Shown piece by piece: positions 42,262 through 51,745 of a stretch of DNA of 64,000 nt; position 1 is the stretch's first letter; every line of letters begins with the position of its first letter. Source of the stretch: Halopenitus malekzadehii (GTDB lineage: Archaea > Halobacteriota > Halobacteria > Halobacteriales > Haloferacaceae). A program made the position numbers and the translations under genes. The stretch is taken from positions 62,001-126,000 of the forward strand of contig NZ_FNWU01000004.1 of the NCBI RefSeq assembly GCF_900108505.1, given 5' to 3'. The notes beneath the pieces are model-generated. The model had not been told where the DNA came from, did not search any database, and worked only from the letters and a program-made list of their open reading frames with translations.

Positions 42262-44405
42262 CGACGCGCATCAACATCGACGCGGGCGGGACGTTCACCG
42301 ACTGCTTCACCCTTCACGACGGCGAGGCGGTGTCGGCGAAGACGCCGACGACCGAACACGACATGTCGGAGTGTTTCTTCAAGGGGATCCGCAAGTGTGC
42401 GTCCCAGCTCGATGTCGACCTCGACGAACTCATCGCCGACGTGGACTCGATCCGGTACTCCACGACGACCGCGATGAACCGACTGATCGAGCGAAAGGGG
42501 CCCAAGCTCGGGCTGCTCACCACGGCCGGCGTGCAGGACTACCCGCAGATCGGTCGCGGCCCGCGGTGGGCGGACGGTCTCACCGACAACGAGCAGCGGA
42601 ACATCTCCGACGCGGAGAAGCCGGAGTACCTCGTCCCCGACTCCCGAACCAATGGGATCCGTGAGCGCGTCGACAGCGAGGGAACCGTCCTCCGGCCACT
42701 CGACGAGGAGCACGCCCGCGAGCAGATCCGCGACCTCGTCGACCGGGGCGCGCGGGCGATCGTCGTCAACCTGCTGTGGTCCTACGAGTACCCCGAACAC
42801 GAACAGCGGATCCGGGAGCTCGTCCGCGAGGAGTACCCGCCCTCGTACCTCGGGAGCATCCCCGTGTTCCTCTCCTCGGAGGTAATGCCGACCAAACAGG
42901 AGTACGAGCGGACCAACACGACGCTGCTGGACGCCTACCTCTCGGAGCTGATGCAGGAACACATCGCCGACATCAAGGAGCGGCTGGAGGCGTACGGCTA
43001 CGAGGGGGACGTCCAGATGCTGCACAACACCGGCGGGATGGCCGAATCCTACAAGACGACCGCCGTCGAGACGTTCAACGGCGGGCCCGTCGCCGGGCTG
43101 AAGGGAGGCGAGTACCTCTGTGACCTGCTCGGCTACGACAAGGCGGTCGTGACGGACATGGGCGGCACGAGCTTCGACATCGGCATCCTCACCCAGGGCG
43201 GCGTCCAGTCCTACGAGTTCGAGCCCATCATCGACCGCTGGCGCGTCTCGGGGACGATGATCGAGTCGAAGTCGATCGGCGCGGGCGGCGGGTCGATCGC
43301 CTCCGTCAACGACGAGCTCGGCGGCCGGCTGGAGGTCGGCCCCGAGAGCGCCGGCGCGGACCCCGGTCCGGCCTGTTACAACCGCGGCGGCACGAAGCCG
43401 ACCGTCACGGACGCGGACGTGGTGCTCGGGTTCATCAACCCGGAGAAGTTCTACGCCGGCAACCAGCGGCTGGCGGTGGACCGCGCCGAGGAGGCGATCG
43501 AGACCCACGTCGCCGACCCCGCGGGAATGTCGGTCACCGAGGCCGCGCGCAACATCCGCCGGATCGCCGACGGCAATATGGGTAACACGGTCCGCAAGGA
43601 GACGATGCTTCGGGGTCACGATCCCCGGGAGTTCATCCTCTACAGTTTCGGCGGGGCCGGACCCCTCCACGCCGCCTCCTACTCGTCGTACCTCGACATC
43701 GACACCGTCGTGACGACGCCCTACTCGCCGGTCTTTTGCGCGATGGGGTCGGCGACGATGGACACGCTGCACCTCTACGAGCAGTCCAACTCGATGTACC
43801 TGCGCGAGTCGGGCGAGGAGGCCGTCTACTCGGCCGACTACGAGTCGTTCAACGAGACCGTCGCGGATCTCCGTGCGAAGGGGCGTCGCGACATCGAGAG
43901 CGAGGGCTACGACCCCGACGACATCACCTACGAACTCGAGCTGGATATGCGGTTCGGCGGACAGATCCACGTCGCCCGCATCAGGTCGCCGCGGCTCGAG
44001 ATCCACGACGAGTCCGACGTCGAGGCGATCTGTGACCACTTCATCGACCAGTACACGGACCGCTTCTCCTCGTACTCGGTGACGCCGAGCCACGGCATCA
44101 CCGTCGAGAACTTCGCGCTGAAGTCCCGCGTCGAGAGCTCGGACATCGACCTGCCGACCACGACGGTCGGCGAGCGCGACCCGGCGGCGGCGAAGGCGGG
44201 CTCCCGGGACGTCCACTGGGAGTCGAGCGACGGGACCGTCTCGACCCCGGTCTTTGAATACGACGACGTCCGACCGGGAATGGCGATCCGGGGGCCGGCA
44301 GTCGTCGACGCGGACTACACGACGACCGCGGTCCCCGACGGCTGGACGTACCGGATGGACGAGTACCGCAACGGAATCCTCGAAACCGACGGAGCAACCC
44401 AATGA
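42258..44405 (+). CDS. HyuA-type carboxylase subunit (acetone carboxylase beta-like, alpha')
   Basis: A 715-residue ATP-binding subunit starting MTTRINIDAGGTFTDCFTLH. The nucleotide motifs VVTDMGGTSFDIG and SIGAGGGSIASVND and the family signatures AGADPGPACYNRGG and YSFGGAGPLHAASYSSYL are all present. Its C-terminal domain ends GWTYRMDEYRNGILE, a block nearly the same as the end of the first HyuA protein (WTYTIDEYANGIIE), so the two are paralogues. In acetone carboxylase this subunit activates the ketone or bicarbonate with ATP. It overlaps the HyuB-type gene by four bases. Confidence 0.9.
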   Translation: MTTRINIDAGGTFTDCFTLHDGEAVSAKTPTTEHDMSECFFKGIRKCASQLDVDLDELIADVDSIRYSTTTAMNRLIERKGPKLGLLTTAGVQDYPQIGRGPRWADGLTDNEQRNISDAEKPEYLVPDSRTNGIRERVDSEGTVLRPLDEEHAREQIRDLVDRGARAIVVNLLWSYEYPEHEQRIRELVREEYPPSYLGSIPVFLSSEVMPTKQEYERTNTTLLDAYLSELMQEHIADIKERLEAYGYEGDVQMLHNTGGMAESYKTTAVETFNGGPVAGLKGGEYLCDLLGYDKAVVTDMGGTSFDIGILTQGGVQSYEFEPIIDRWRVSGTMIESKSIGAGGGSIASVNDELGGRLEVGPESAGADPGPACYNRGGTKPTVTDADVVLGFINPEKFYAGNQRLAVDRAEEAIETHVADPAGMSVTEAARNIRRIADGNMGNTVRKETMLRGHDPREFILYSFGGAGPLHAASYSSYLDIDTVVTTPYSPVFCAMGSATMDTLHLYEQSNSMYLRESGEEAVYSADYESFNETVADLRAKGRRDIESEGYDPDDITYELELDMRFGGQIHVARIRSPRLEIHDESDVEAICDHFIDQYTDRFSSYSVTPSHGITVENFALKSRVESSDIDLPTTTVGERDPAAAKAGSRDVHWESSDGTVSTPVFEYDDVRPGMAIRGPAVVDADYTTTAVPDGWTYRMDEYRNGILETDGATQ

Positions 44406-46462
44406 CTGTCAACCGCGACCAACTGATCGACTGGCTCGACCTGGAAGAACCGACCGACGAGGAACTGGCCTGTATGGACGACCTCGGCCACGGCGACTAC
44501 GAGATCTACTCGGAACGCCTCCGGCTGATCCTCGACGAGGGCGTCGACGTCTTCGTCCGCTCGGGCGTCTCACAGTTCATTGCCGCCCGCGACCTGGCGG
44601 TGGCGATCTACACGCCACAGGGGGACCTCATCGACTCGGCGGCGGGAGCGTACCTGCACGTCGTCACGGGCATCCCGCCGCTGAAGTACGTCATCAACAA
44701 CTTCGCCGACGACGAGACCGTCGGCGTCGAACCGGGCGACGTCTTCTACGCCAACGACGCCCTCTACGGCGGCATCCACAACCCGGACCAGATCGCCTTT
44801 ATGCCGATCTTCCACGAGGGGGAGATCATGGCGTGGGTCTCCGCCGCCGTTCACACGACCGAGACCGGCGCGATCGAGCCCGGCGGGATGCCCATCTCGG
44901 CGCGGACCCGCCACGACGAGGGAATGAAGCTCTCGCCGATCAAGATCGGCGAGGACTACCAGCTCAAGACCGATATGCTCGAGATGCAGAAGAACTTCAT
45001 CTCGCGAGCCCCCCGGATGCACGAGATCGATCTCCGGGCGCGGCTGACGACCTGTGACCGGGTCAGACGCCGGGTGAAGGACCTCATCATCGAGAAGCAG
45101 GGCCCCGACTTCTTCAAGGGACTCATCCGCCGGAACATCGAGGAATCCCGGACGGGCGCGAAGGAACGGGTCGACTCCTGGAACGACGGGACCTTCCGGA
45201 CCGTCCACTTCGCTGACTCCGTCGGGTACGAGGACGGCCTCTGGCGATTGAACGCGACGATGGAGAAGGAGGGACCGGAGATCTCCATCGACTACACCGG
45301 GACCTCCCCGGAGAACGACGGATCGTTCAACTCCCAGCCGGTCGCCTCGATCGCCCACACGGCGAACTACCTGTTCAGCGTTCCCTTCCACGACCTGCCG
45401 AAGAGCAACGGGACCTACGACCTGATCGACTTCGAGATCCCGAAGGGATCGATCCTGTACCCGGACGCCGAGGCGTCGACCGTCCAGGCCGTGATGGTCA
45501 ATCAGGTGGTGATGGACTCCACGACGACGCTGTTCTCGCGGTCGATGTACGACGACGAGACCGAGAACGAACACGTCACGGCCCCGATGGCCAACACCGG
45601 CGCCGGATACGCCTTCGGGGCGGTGAGCCAGCACGGGGAGCCGGTCGCCGACCTGATGTCGCACGCCCTGAACACCGACGGCACGGGGGGACAGGCTCGC
45701 CGGGACGGCGAGGACGAGGCGATCTTCCCGTGGTGTCCGTTCGGGCACGCCTCGAATATGGAGTTCGTCGAGAACGAGTACCCGTTCACCCACCAGTACT
45801 TCCGACACGGAACCGACTCGTGTGGCCACGGGAAACACCGCGGCGGGATCGGGATGCAGATGGCGTACATGCAACACCACGTGCCCGCCGTCGAGTGGCT
45901 CTCGATCTGTCACAACTCGAAGCTCGTCACCGGACAGGGGCTGTTCGGCGGATATCCGCCCCGAACCATCCCCGGTCTCACGGTCACCGATTCGGATCTG
46001 AAGGAACGGATGGCGAACGGGGAGTACGTCCCGGACGACATGATCGAGCTCCTCCAGGAGCAGCCGCTCGACGCCGACTACAACGTCACGAGCCACGTCC
46101 GGGAGTCACAGCCCTACGAGAACGGCGACCTCTTCATCGGCCACTCCGGCGGCGGCTGCGGCTACGGCGACGCGCTCGAGCGCGACCCCGAGGCCGTGAT
46201 GGAGGACATCGAAGCCGATCGTGTCTCCCACTGGGCCGCGGAGAACATCTACGAGATCGAATACGACGAGGAGTCGCTGACCGTCGATGAGGAGGCGACC
46301 GAAAAGCGCCGCGAGCGCTACCGGGAGCAGCGCCTCGAGGAGGCGGTCCCGTTCGAGGAGTTCCAGGACGATTGGGAGCAAAAGAAACCGCCGGAGGAGA
46401 TCCTCGAGCACTACGGCAGCTGGCCCGAGGCGGAGAAGGAAGGTCCCGTGCTCCGGATGTAA
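44402..46462 (+). CDS. HyuB-type carboxylase subunit (acetone carboxylase alpha-like)
   Basis: A 686-residue hydantoinase B/oxoprolinase-type protein. Signatures include LILDEGVDVFVRSGVSQFIA, DVFYANDALYGGIHNPDQI and WVSAAVHTTETGAIEPGGMP, with the later RHGTDSCGHGKHRGGIGMQM. In acetone carboxylase this subunit holds the metal-dependent carboxylation site; His and Asp residues in NDALYGGIHNPDQ are candidate metal ligands. The C-terminal ~60 residues are strongly charged (EEATEKRRERYREQRLEEAV). It is the last gene of the overlapped block; the CoA ligase follows after 46 nt. Confidence 0.9.
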   Translation: MTVNRDQLIDWLDLEEPTDEELACMDDLGHGDYEIYSERLRLILDEGVDVFVRSGVSQFIAARDLAVAIYTPQGDLIDSAAGAYLHVVTGIPPLKYVINNFADDETVGVEPGDVFYANDALYGGIHNPDQIAFMPIFHEGEIMAWVSAAVHTTETGAIEPGGMPISARTRHDEGMKLSPIKIGEDYQLKTDMLEMQKNFISRAPRMHEIDLRARLTTCDRVRRRVKDLIIEKQGPDFFKGLIRRNIEESRTGAKERVDSWNDGTFRTVHFADSVGYEDGLWRLNATMEKEGPEISIDYTGTSPENDGSFNSQPVASIAHTANYLFSVPFHDLPKSNGTYDLIDFEIPKGSILYPDAEASTVQAVMVNQVVMDSTTTLFSRSMYDDETENEHVTAPMANTGAGYAFGAVSQHGEPVADLMSHALNTDGTGGQARRDGEDEAIFPWCPFGHASNMEFVENEYPFTHQYFRHGTDSCGHGKHRGGIGMQMAYMQHHVPAVEWLSICHNSKLVTGQGLFGGYPPRTIPGLTVTDSDLKERMANGEYVPDDMIELLQEQPLDADYNVTSHVRESQPYENGDLFIGHSGGGCGYGDALERDPEAVMEDIEADRVSHWAAENIYEIEYDEESLTVDEEATEKRRERYREQRLEEAVPFEEFQDDWEQKKPPEEILEHYGSWPEAEKEGPVLRM

Positions 46463-46508
46463 CGATCCGGAGCCGGTATCGACACACATATTTCACTATC
46501 AACACACC

Positions 46509-47855
46509 ATGACCGACGTATACGACCCGATCGAGACGGACCCGTGGGACGACGTCGTGGCACGCCACGAGTCGCTGCTGTCCGACCAGCTCGCGTACCT
46601 CGCCGAGCACTCCGACTACTACCGCCGGAAGTTCCGGGAGTGGGACGTCGACCCGGCGTCGATCACGACCCTCGAGGCGTTCCGGGAGATCCCCTTCACG
46701 ACGAAGGAGGACGAGCGACGCAACCAGGCCGACCCGGACCCCGACCAACCCCTCGGCGCGCACCAGGCGGTCCCGACCGCGGACCTGAACCGCACCATCT
46801 CGTCGTCGGGAACGACCGGCAAGCCGACCTACTTCGGGCTGACGGCGAGCGACCGCGAGCACTGGAACGCGGTCATCAAGCGGTGTTTTTACGCCACCGG
46901 GATCCGCCCCGAGGAGACGGTGATCTTCGGCGTCGGCCAGACGATGGTCCCCGGCGGCACGCCGTACTTCGAGGCGATGACCGAGCTGGGGGCCAACGTC
47001 GTCCCCGCCGGCGGCGGGAGCACCGAGCGGCTGCTGGACGCCCTGCAGGACCTACACGCGCCGGTATTGTTCACGACGACCTCGCACCTTCGGTACCTTA
47101 CGGAGCGGGCGCCGGAGATCATCGACCGGAGCGTCGACGAGCTGCCGGCCGTCAAGCTGATCGGCGGCGGCGGGCCGGGGATCTCCTCCCCCGAAATTCG
47201 GCGGACGCTCTACGAGGCGTGGGACGCCGATCTGGTCCGCGAGCTGATGGGTCTCGGCGACGTCGTCGGCTGTCTGTGGGCCGAGTGCGCCGCGGAGGCC
47301 GGGATGCACTACTGCGGACAGGGATACGCCCACGTCGAGCTGCTCGATCCCGACACGGAGACGGTGATCCCGTTCGAGGAGGGTGCGGAGGGCGAGCTCG
47401 TGTACACCCCGCTCGGCCGCGAGGCGACGCCGCTGCTCCGGTACCGGTCGGGCGATTACGTCCGGATCACGGGCACCGACTGCGAGTGCGGGCGCACGTC
47501 GCCGCGGATGCAGTGTATCGGCCGCGTGGACGAGATGCTCATTTATAAGGGAATGAACGTGTTCCCGTCCGCGATCCGCGACGTCGTCGCCGAGGTCGAG
47601 GGCACGCTCCCGTACGCCCGGGTCACGGTCCCCGACTCCGACACCGTCCGCTTCGAGTCGCCGATCCCGGTGACCGTCGTCCTGGATCCGGATTCGGACC
47701 GGGAGGCCGACGCCGTCGTCGAGGACGCGATCGACCGCGTCCGGTCACGACTCAAGGTCCGGATCGACCCGCAGCCGGTCTCACCCTCGGCGATCGAGCT
47801 CTCCGAGTACAAGACGAACCTCGTGGAGGTGGAGTCGGAAGCGACGGAGGCGTAG
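46509..47855 (+). CDS. Acyl-CoA ligase, phenylacetate-CoA ligase (PaaK)-like
   Basis: A 448-residue AMP-forming ligase of the short PaaK type. The nucleotide motif is ISSSGTTGKPTYFGL, with VKLIGGGGPGISSPEIRRTL, YRSGDYVRITG and the zinc-like CECGRTSPRMQCIGRVDEM in the core. The C-terminal domain has LIYKGMNVFPSAIRDVV with the adenylation loop. It would activate an aromatic or keto acid with CoA. In acetophenone degradation the carboxylase product benzoylacetate is activated by a CoA ligase encoded beside the carboxylase genes; this gene occupies that position. Substrate not proven. Confidence 0.87.
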   Translation: MTDVYDPIETDPWDDVVARHESLLSDQLAYLAEHSDYYRRKFREWDVDPASITTLEAFREIPFTTKEDERRNQADPDPDQPLGAHQAVPTADLNRTISSSGTTGKPTYFGLTASDREHWNAVIKRCFYATGIRPEETVIFGVGQTMVPGGTPYFEAMTELGANVVPAGGGSTERLLDALQDLHAPVLFTTTSHLRYLTERAPEIIDRSVDELPAVKLIGGGGPGISSPEIRRTLYEAWDADLVRELMGLGDVVGCLWAECAAEAGMHYCGQGYAHVELLDPDTETVIPFEEGAEGELVYTPLGREATPLLRYRSGDYVRITGTDCECGRTSPRMQCIGRVDEMLIYKGMNVFPSAIRDVVAEVEGTLPYARVTVPDSDTVRFESPIPVTVVLDPDSDREADAVVEDAIDRVRSRLKVRIDPQPVSPSAIELSEYKTNLVEVESEATEA

Positions 47856-48446
47856 GCGTCTCCCGGACGAACACAGTTATGTACGATATAATGTATAAAT
47901 ACAAACTATTCATACTACAAACACGTTTGATCACCGACTGAACGTCGATCGATGGCGGGTTCTCCGGTCCAGGACGTTCGATCGAGTCGTCCCCTCCCGC
48001 TTCGTCGTGTCGATCCGGGCACAGGATCAGCTCCCGCCATACTGAGCGACGTAGCGCCGATGCGGGTCGAACGACCACATACACGTTATAAATAAATACG
48101 GTGACTACCGCGTTCGAACCGGTGACTGCCGATCACCACTGCAGAGACGCGACCCGCGAGATCGAGGATCGGTGGTTCCGACCGATGTAGTCGAACGTCA
48201 CACAGATATTTAGAATACATACATATAATTTAAAATACATTTAGGATACGAAGCGGAGAGAGGTACCGTGACGGAACCGCGGCTCACGATCGATATCGAC
48301 CCACCCACGGCCGGGCCACCATCGGACGCCGATCAACCCACCCACGGCCGGGCCACCATCGGACGCCGATCAACCCACTTACGACCGGGCCACCATCCGC
48401 GCCGATCGACCCACAGGTCTTTCCCCTCGTGCGGTGACCGGACGGT
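47856..48446. other. AT-rich noncoding region after the carboxylase operon
   Basis: 591 bases with no supportable gene. AT-rich blocks lie at about 47876-47925, 48080-48100 and 48198-48245, separated by GC-rich sequence with no coding pattern. The 12-mer TTTGATCACCGA (47926-47937) also occurs at 37325-37336 in the noncoding region before iclR. The 3' end holds a 37-bp tandem repeat (48295-48413) before deoC. The composition contrast suggests an accessory-region boundary. Confidence 0.5.
48295..48413 (+). repeat. 37-bp tandem repeat upstream of deoC
   Basis: Copies at 48295-48331 and 48332-48368 differ at one base; a third (48369-48404) is 36 bp and more diverged, with a partial fourth to 48413. 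The core CACGGCCGGGCCACCATC contains the palindromic GGCCGGGCC-type element. The array ends about 34 nt before the deoC start codon, so it abuts or includes the deoC promoter. Confidence 0.85.
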
Positions 48447-49106
48447 ATGCACCGACGGGAACTCGCCCCGCTGATCGACCACACCGTGCTCGGACCGACG
48501 ACGACCTGGGACGACGTCCGGATCGTCCTCGAGGCCGCGGTCGAGCACGGGATGAACGCGTGCGTGCCGCCGTGTTACCTCGAGGAGGCGACCGCGTTCC
48601 TCGACGCGGAGCCGGCCGAGGCGTCGACGGAGACGCTGCTCGTGACCGTGATCGACTTTCCCCACGGACAGGGCTCGACCGCCGCCAGGCGGGAGGCGGC
48701 CGTCGCCGCCTGGAACGACGGCGCCGACGAGTTGGACGTCGTGATCTCCATCGGTCGGCTGAAAGCCGGCGCGGACGACGCCGTTGCGGCCGATCTGGCG
48801 GAGGTGGTCGCCGCGGTCCCGATCCCGGTGAAGGTCATCGTCGAGACGGCCCTGCTGACCGACGCGGAGACGCGGCGCGCCTGCGAGGCCGCGGTCGCCG
48901 CCGACGCCGATATGGTCAAGACCTCGACCGGATTCGCCGACGGCGGGGCGACGACCGACGACGTCGAACTGATGAGCGAACATCTCCCGGTGAAGGCGTC
49001 CGGCGGGATCGGCAGCTACGAGGCGGCGATGGCGATGATCGAGGCGGGCGCGGAACGGATCGGTGCGTCCTCCGGCGTGGCGATCCTCGAGGGCGCGCCG
49101 GAGTGA
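48447..49106 (+). CDS. deoC: Deoxyribose-phosphate aldolase
   Basis: Splits 2-deoxyribose-5-phosphate into glyceraldehyde-3-phosphate and acetaldehyde in deoxyribonucleoside breakdown. The 219-residue TIM barrel starts [17 protein letters not shown]. The Schiff-base lysine is in [13 protein letters not shown], the second lysine in [13 protein letters not shown], and the proton-relay Asp region in ELDVVISIG. All are intact. Monocistronic, preceded by the tandem repeat array. Confidence 0.95.
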   Translation: MHRRELAPLIDHTVLGPTTTWDDVRIVLEAAVEHGMNACVPPCYLEEATAFLDAEPAEASTETLLVTVIDFPHGQGSTAARREAAVAAWNDGADELDVVISIGRLKAGADDAVAADLAEVVAAVPIPVKVIVETALLTDAETRRACEAAVAADADMVKTSTGFADGGATTDDVELMSEHLPVKASGGIGSYEAAMAMIEAGAERIGASSGVAILEGAPE

Positions 49107-49227
49107 CGAACGGTCCGGGGTCGTGAGCGGTCCCGAGTGACGGGCGGTCTCGAGTACGATCGACGACGAGGACCGATCCGATCAACCGTCGGCTCGGTCT
49201 CCGGGCCGGTTCGGTCCTCGCGTCGGA

Positions 49228-51525
49228 TCAGTCTTCGGATCGATCGTCGTCGGACGTTCGCGACCGAGCGCCCGATCCGAACAGCCGGGACCGGATGCCG
49301 CGGTCGTGTTTCTTCTCGGCGAGCAACACCGAACAGTCGACGTCATAGAGGACGTCGAGCACGAGCGAGCCGCGCACGAGCCGCGAGAGCAGCCCCTTCT
49401 CGGTGGCGCCGATCACGAGCATCGTCGCGTCGGCGGCGGCCTCGGCGATCCGGGTCTGGACGTCGCCGGATTCGATCCGAAGGGTTGCGTCCGCGAGGTC
49501 GTTCTCACTCGCCCAGTCCTCGAGGAACCGCCGGCCTGCGGCCGGATCGTCGGCGACGTGTAACAGCGTGACCTCGGAGCCGTACTCCGCGCGCAGCATT
49601 CGGGCGACGGCCGCCGACAGCTCCGAGTCGGGGCCGCCGGCGGTCGGGACGAGGATCCGCGAGGGGTCGTAGCCGCGGTCCTTGAACACGAGGATGTCGC
49701 TGGGCAGCGAGTGGGCGATCTCGTCGATCGCGGACTCGGCGCGGCCGGGCGAACCGTGGACGTCCTCGCCCCACCCCATCACCGTGAGGTCGGCGCCGTA
49801 GGTCCGGGCGGCGTCGAAGACCTCCTCGAACGTTCGGTGCGAGAGGATCACGTGCGTCTCGACGTCGACGCCGAAGGTCTCGGCGTCCTCCTTGGCGCGC
49901 TCGAGGAGGTCATAGGCCGCATCGTGAGCCCCGCGTTCGCGGGCCGCCTCGAGGGAGGTCTGGTCGGGAACGTTGGCGATGTTGACGGCGACGACGGTTC
50001 CGTCCCGCTGCTTGGCGACGGCGGCCGCAAGCGAGATGAGGTGGCCCTCGGTCGCGGGGTTCGCGAGGGGAACCATCACGCGGTAGTCGGCAGCCTCGGG
50101 CTGGACGGACGTGGCCGCGGAGACGGCCGCATCGGGCATCTCCTCGGCGCGATCGAGGACCCACGTCCCGAGCACGCCGGAGCTCTCCACCCGGCTCCGG
50201 GCGTAGCCGAAGTACCAGAGGGTCGCGAACGCGACCAGTCCGGCCGAGAGCACGATGACCCGCGGTTCGATGTAGGCGATGAGCGCGAAGGAGGTGATCG
50301 CTCCGACGATCGGGACGATCGGATACAGCGGCACCGTGAAGTCGGGATCGTAGCCATCGGGCTCGGCCTCACGCATCACGATCAACGCGATGTTCAACAG
50401 CCCGTAGACGATGAGGTGAAGCACCGATCCCGCCGTCGCGAGGGTTTCGAGGTTCCCGAACACGAGGAAGACGATGATGAGCGCGCCCGTCACCGCGATC
50501 GATTTATATGGCGTCCCGAATCGACCGTGGATCTCGTTGAGTTTCGGGGTGACGATCTTCTCCCGACCCATCGCGAAGTTGATCCGGGACGAGGAGAGGA
50601 TCGAGGCGTTCGCCGAGGAGGCCGTCGCGAGCAGGCCGCCGAACAGCAACGCGCCCCAGCCGAGAATCCCGATGCTGTACCCCAGTATCGAGTACTGGCC
50701 GAACAGCAGCTGTGCGGCCTCGACGACCGCGGTATCGTTGTTCGCCACCATCTCGGTCGGCACCGCCGCAAGCAGGACGACCAAGAACAGCGCGTAGATG
50801 GTGGTGACGATCACGACGGAGCCGATGACCGCGATCGGGAGGTTCCGTCCCGGGTTCTTGATCTCCTCGGCGACGGAGGTGATCTGGACGAACCCGAGGT
50901 AGGAGACGAAGATGATGGCCGTGACCGGCAACACTTCCCCGGCAGCGCCCGGCGGGGCGATCGGGCGCAGCGATGAGAGCTCGGCGTTCAGCATGCCGAC
51001 GATCGTGAACAACCCGAGGATCGCAAGCAGGGTAAGCACGATGATGTTCTGCAGGCCACCGGTCTCCTTGGCGCCGACGTAGTTGACCCCAACGAACAGG
51101 ACGGCCCCGATCAGGCCGATCGTCTGGGCCGCGGACAACGATACCGGGCCGAGCGCGAGCGCCGGTGCGCCCACGAGCGCGTTGACGTACTCGCCGAAGC
51201 CGTACATGTAGAACGAGGACGCGAACGCGAGCCCGAGCCAGTTCGCCCACCCGCTTATCGACCCGAACAGGGGCCCGAGTGCACGGTTGATGTAGAAATA
51301 CGCCCCGCCGGACTTCGGCATCGCGGTCCCAAGCTCGGAGGCGGACAACGCCGTGAACAGGGCGACGACGCCGCCGATCACGAACGTGGCGGCCGACAGC
51401 GGTCCGGCCCGCGCCACGGCGGTCCCCGGAAGGACGAAGATGCCGGCGCCGATCATCGTCCCGATCCCGATCGTCAGTGCCGCCAACAGCCCGAGGTCCT
51501 TCGCGAGTTCCTCGTCGCCGCTCAC
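49228..51525 (-). CDS. APC amino-acid permease fused to universal stress domains (copy 1)
   Basis: A 765-residue protein. The N-terminal ~440 residues form a 12-helix APC-superfamily permease beginning [20 protein letters not shown], with the substrate-site motif [13 protein letters not shown]. The C-terminal ~300 residues form two UspA-like domains ([20 protein letters not shown] and [20 protein letters not shown]), with a final [17 protein letters not shown]. Such fusions are common in haloarchaea and probably couple amino-acid transport to nucleotide or stress sensing. Substrate is unknown. A close paralogue lies upstream on the same strand, 220 nt away. Confidence 0.9.
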   Translation of the reverse strand: MSGDEELAKDLGLLAALTIGIGTMIGAGIFVLPGTAVARAGPLSAATFVIGGVVALFTALSASELGTAMPKSGGAYFYINRALGPLFGSISGWANWLGLAFASSFYMYGFGEYVNALVGAPALALGPVSLSAAQTIGLIGAVLFVGVNYVGAKETGGLQNIIVLTLLAILGLFTIVGMLNAELSSLRPIAPPGAAGEVLPVTAIIFVSYLGFVQITSVAEEIKNPGRNLPIAVIGSVVIVTTIYALFLVVLLAAVPTEMVANNDTAVVEAAQLLFGQYSILGYSIGILGWGALLFGGLLATASSANASILSSSRINFAMGREKIVTPKLNEIHGRFGTPYKSIAVTGALIIVFLVFGNLETLATAGSVLHLIVYGLLNIALIVMREAEPDGYDPDFTVPLYPIVPIVGAITSFALIAYIEPRVIVLSAGLVAFATLWYFGYARSRVESSGVLGTWVLDRAEEMPDAAVSAATSVQPEAADYRVMVPLANPATEGHLISLAAAVAKQRDGTVVAVNIANVPDQTSLEAARERGAHDAAYDLLERAKEDAETFGVDVETHVILSHRTFEEVFDAARTYGADLTVMGWGEDVHGSPGRAESAIDEIAHSLPSDILVFKDRGYDPSRILVPTAGGPDSELSAAVARMLRAEYGSEVTLLHVADDPAAGRRFLEDWASENDLADATLRIESGDVQTRIAEAAADATMLVIGATEKGLLSRLVRGSLVLDVLYDVDCSVLLAEKKHDRGIRSRLFGSGARSRTSDDDRSED

Positions 51526-51745
51526 GCGTCAAGCACCCCGAATCCACCCGATCGAGTATGGATCGACCGTTCACGCATCGATCGCGGAAGCGCTCCCGAC
51601 CGGGTAGCCGGTCGATCGACCGGTCGCGGCCGGTCACGATCGCGACTCGAACGCCGACGTGTAGACGGGAACATACCGGGCTTTTGGAGGCGATACGCTT
51701 AGTTCGTTCCGTCTTCGATCGGGAGATCCGGGATCGAGAGCAGGG

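Noticed and set aside
42195-44402. 735-codon minus-strand frame opposite the second HyuA gene
   Set aside because: Same reason; no domain recognised and it mirrors codon structure of the sense gene.
47752-48084. 110-codon minus-strand frame after the CoA ligase gene
   Set aside because: Overlaps the ligase end and AT-rich noncoding DNA; no coding character or motif.
48295-48413. CRISPR-like array
   Set aside because: Units are directly adjacent without spacers, so this is a plain tandem repeat.
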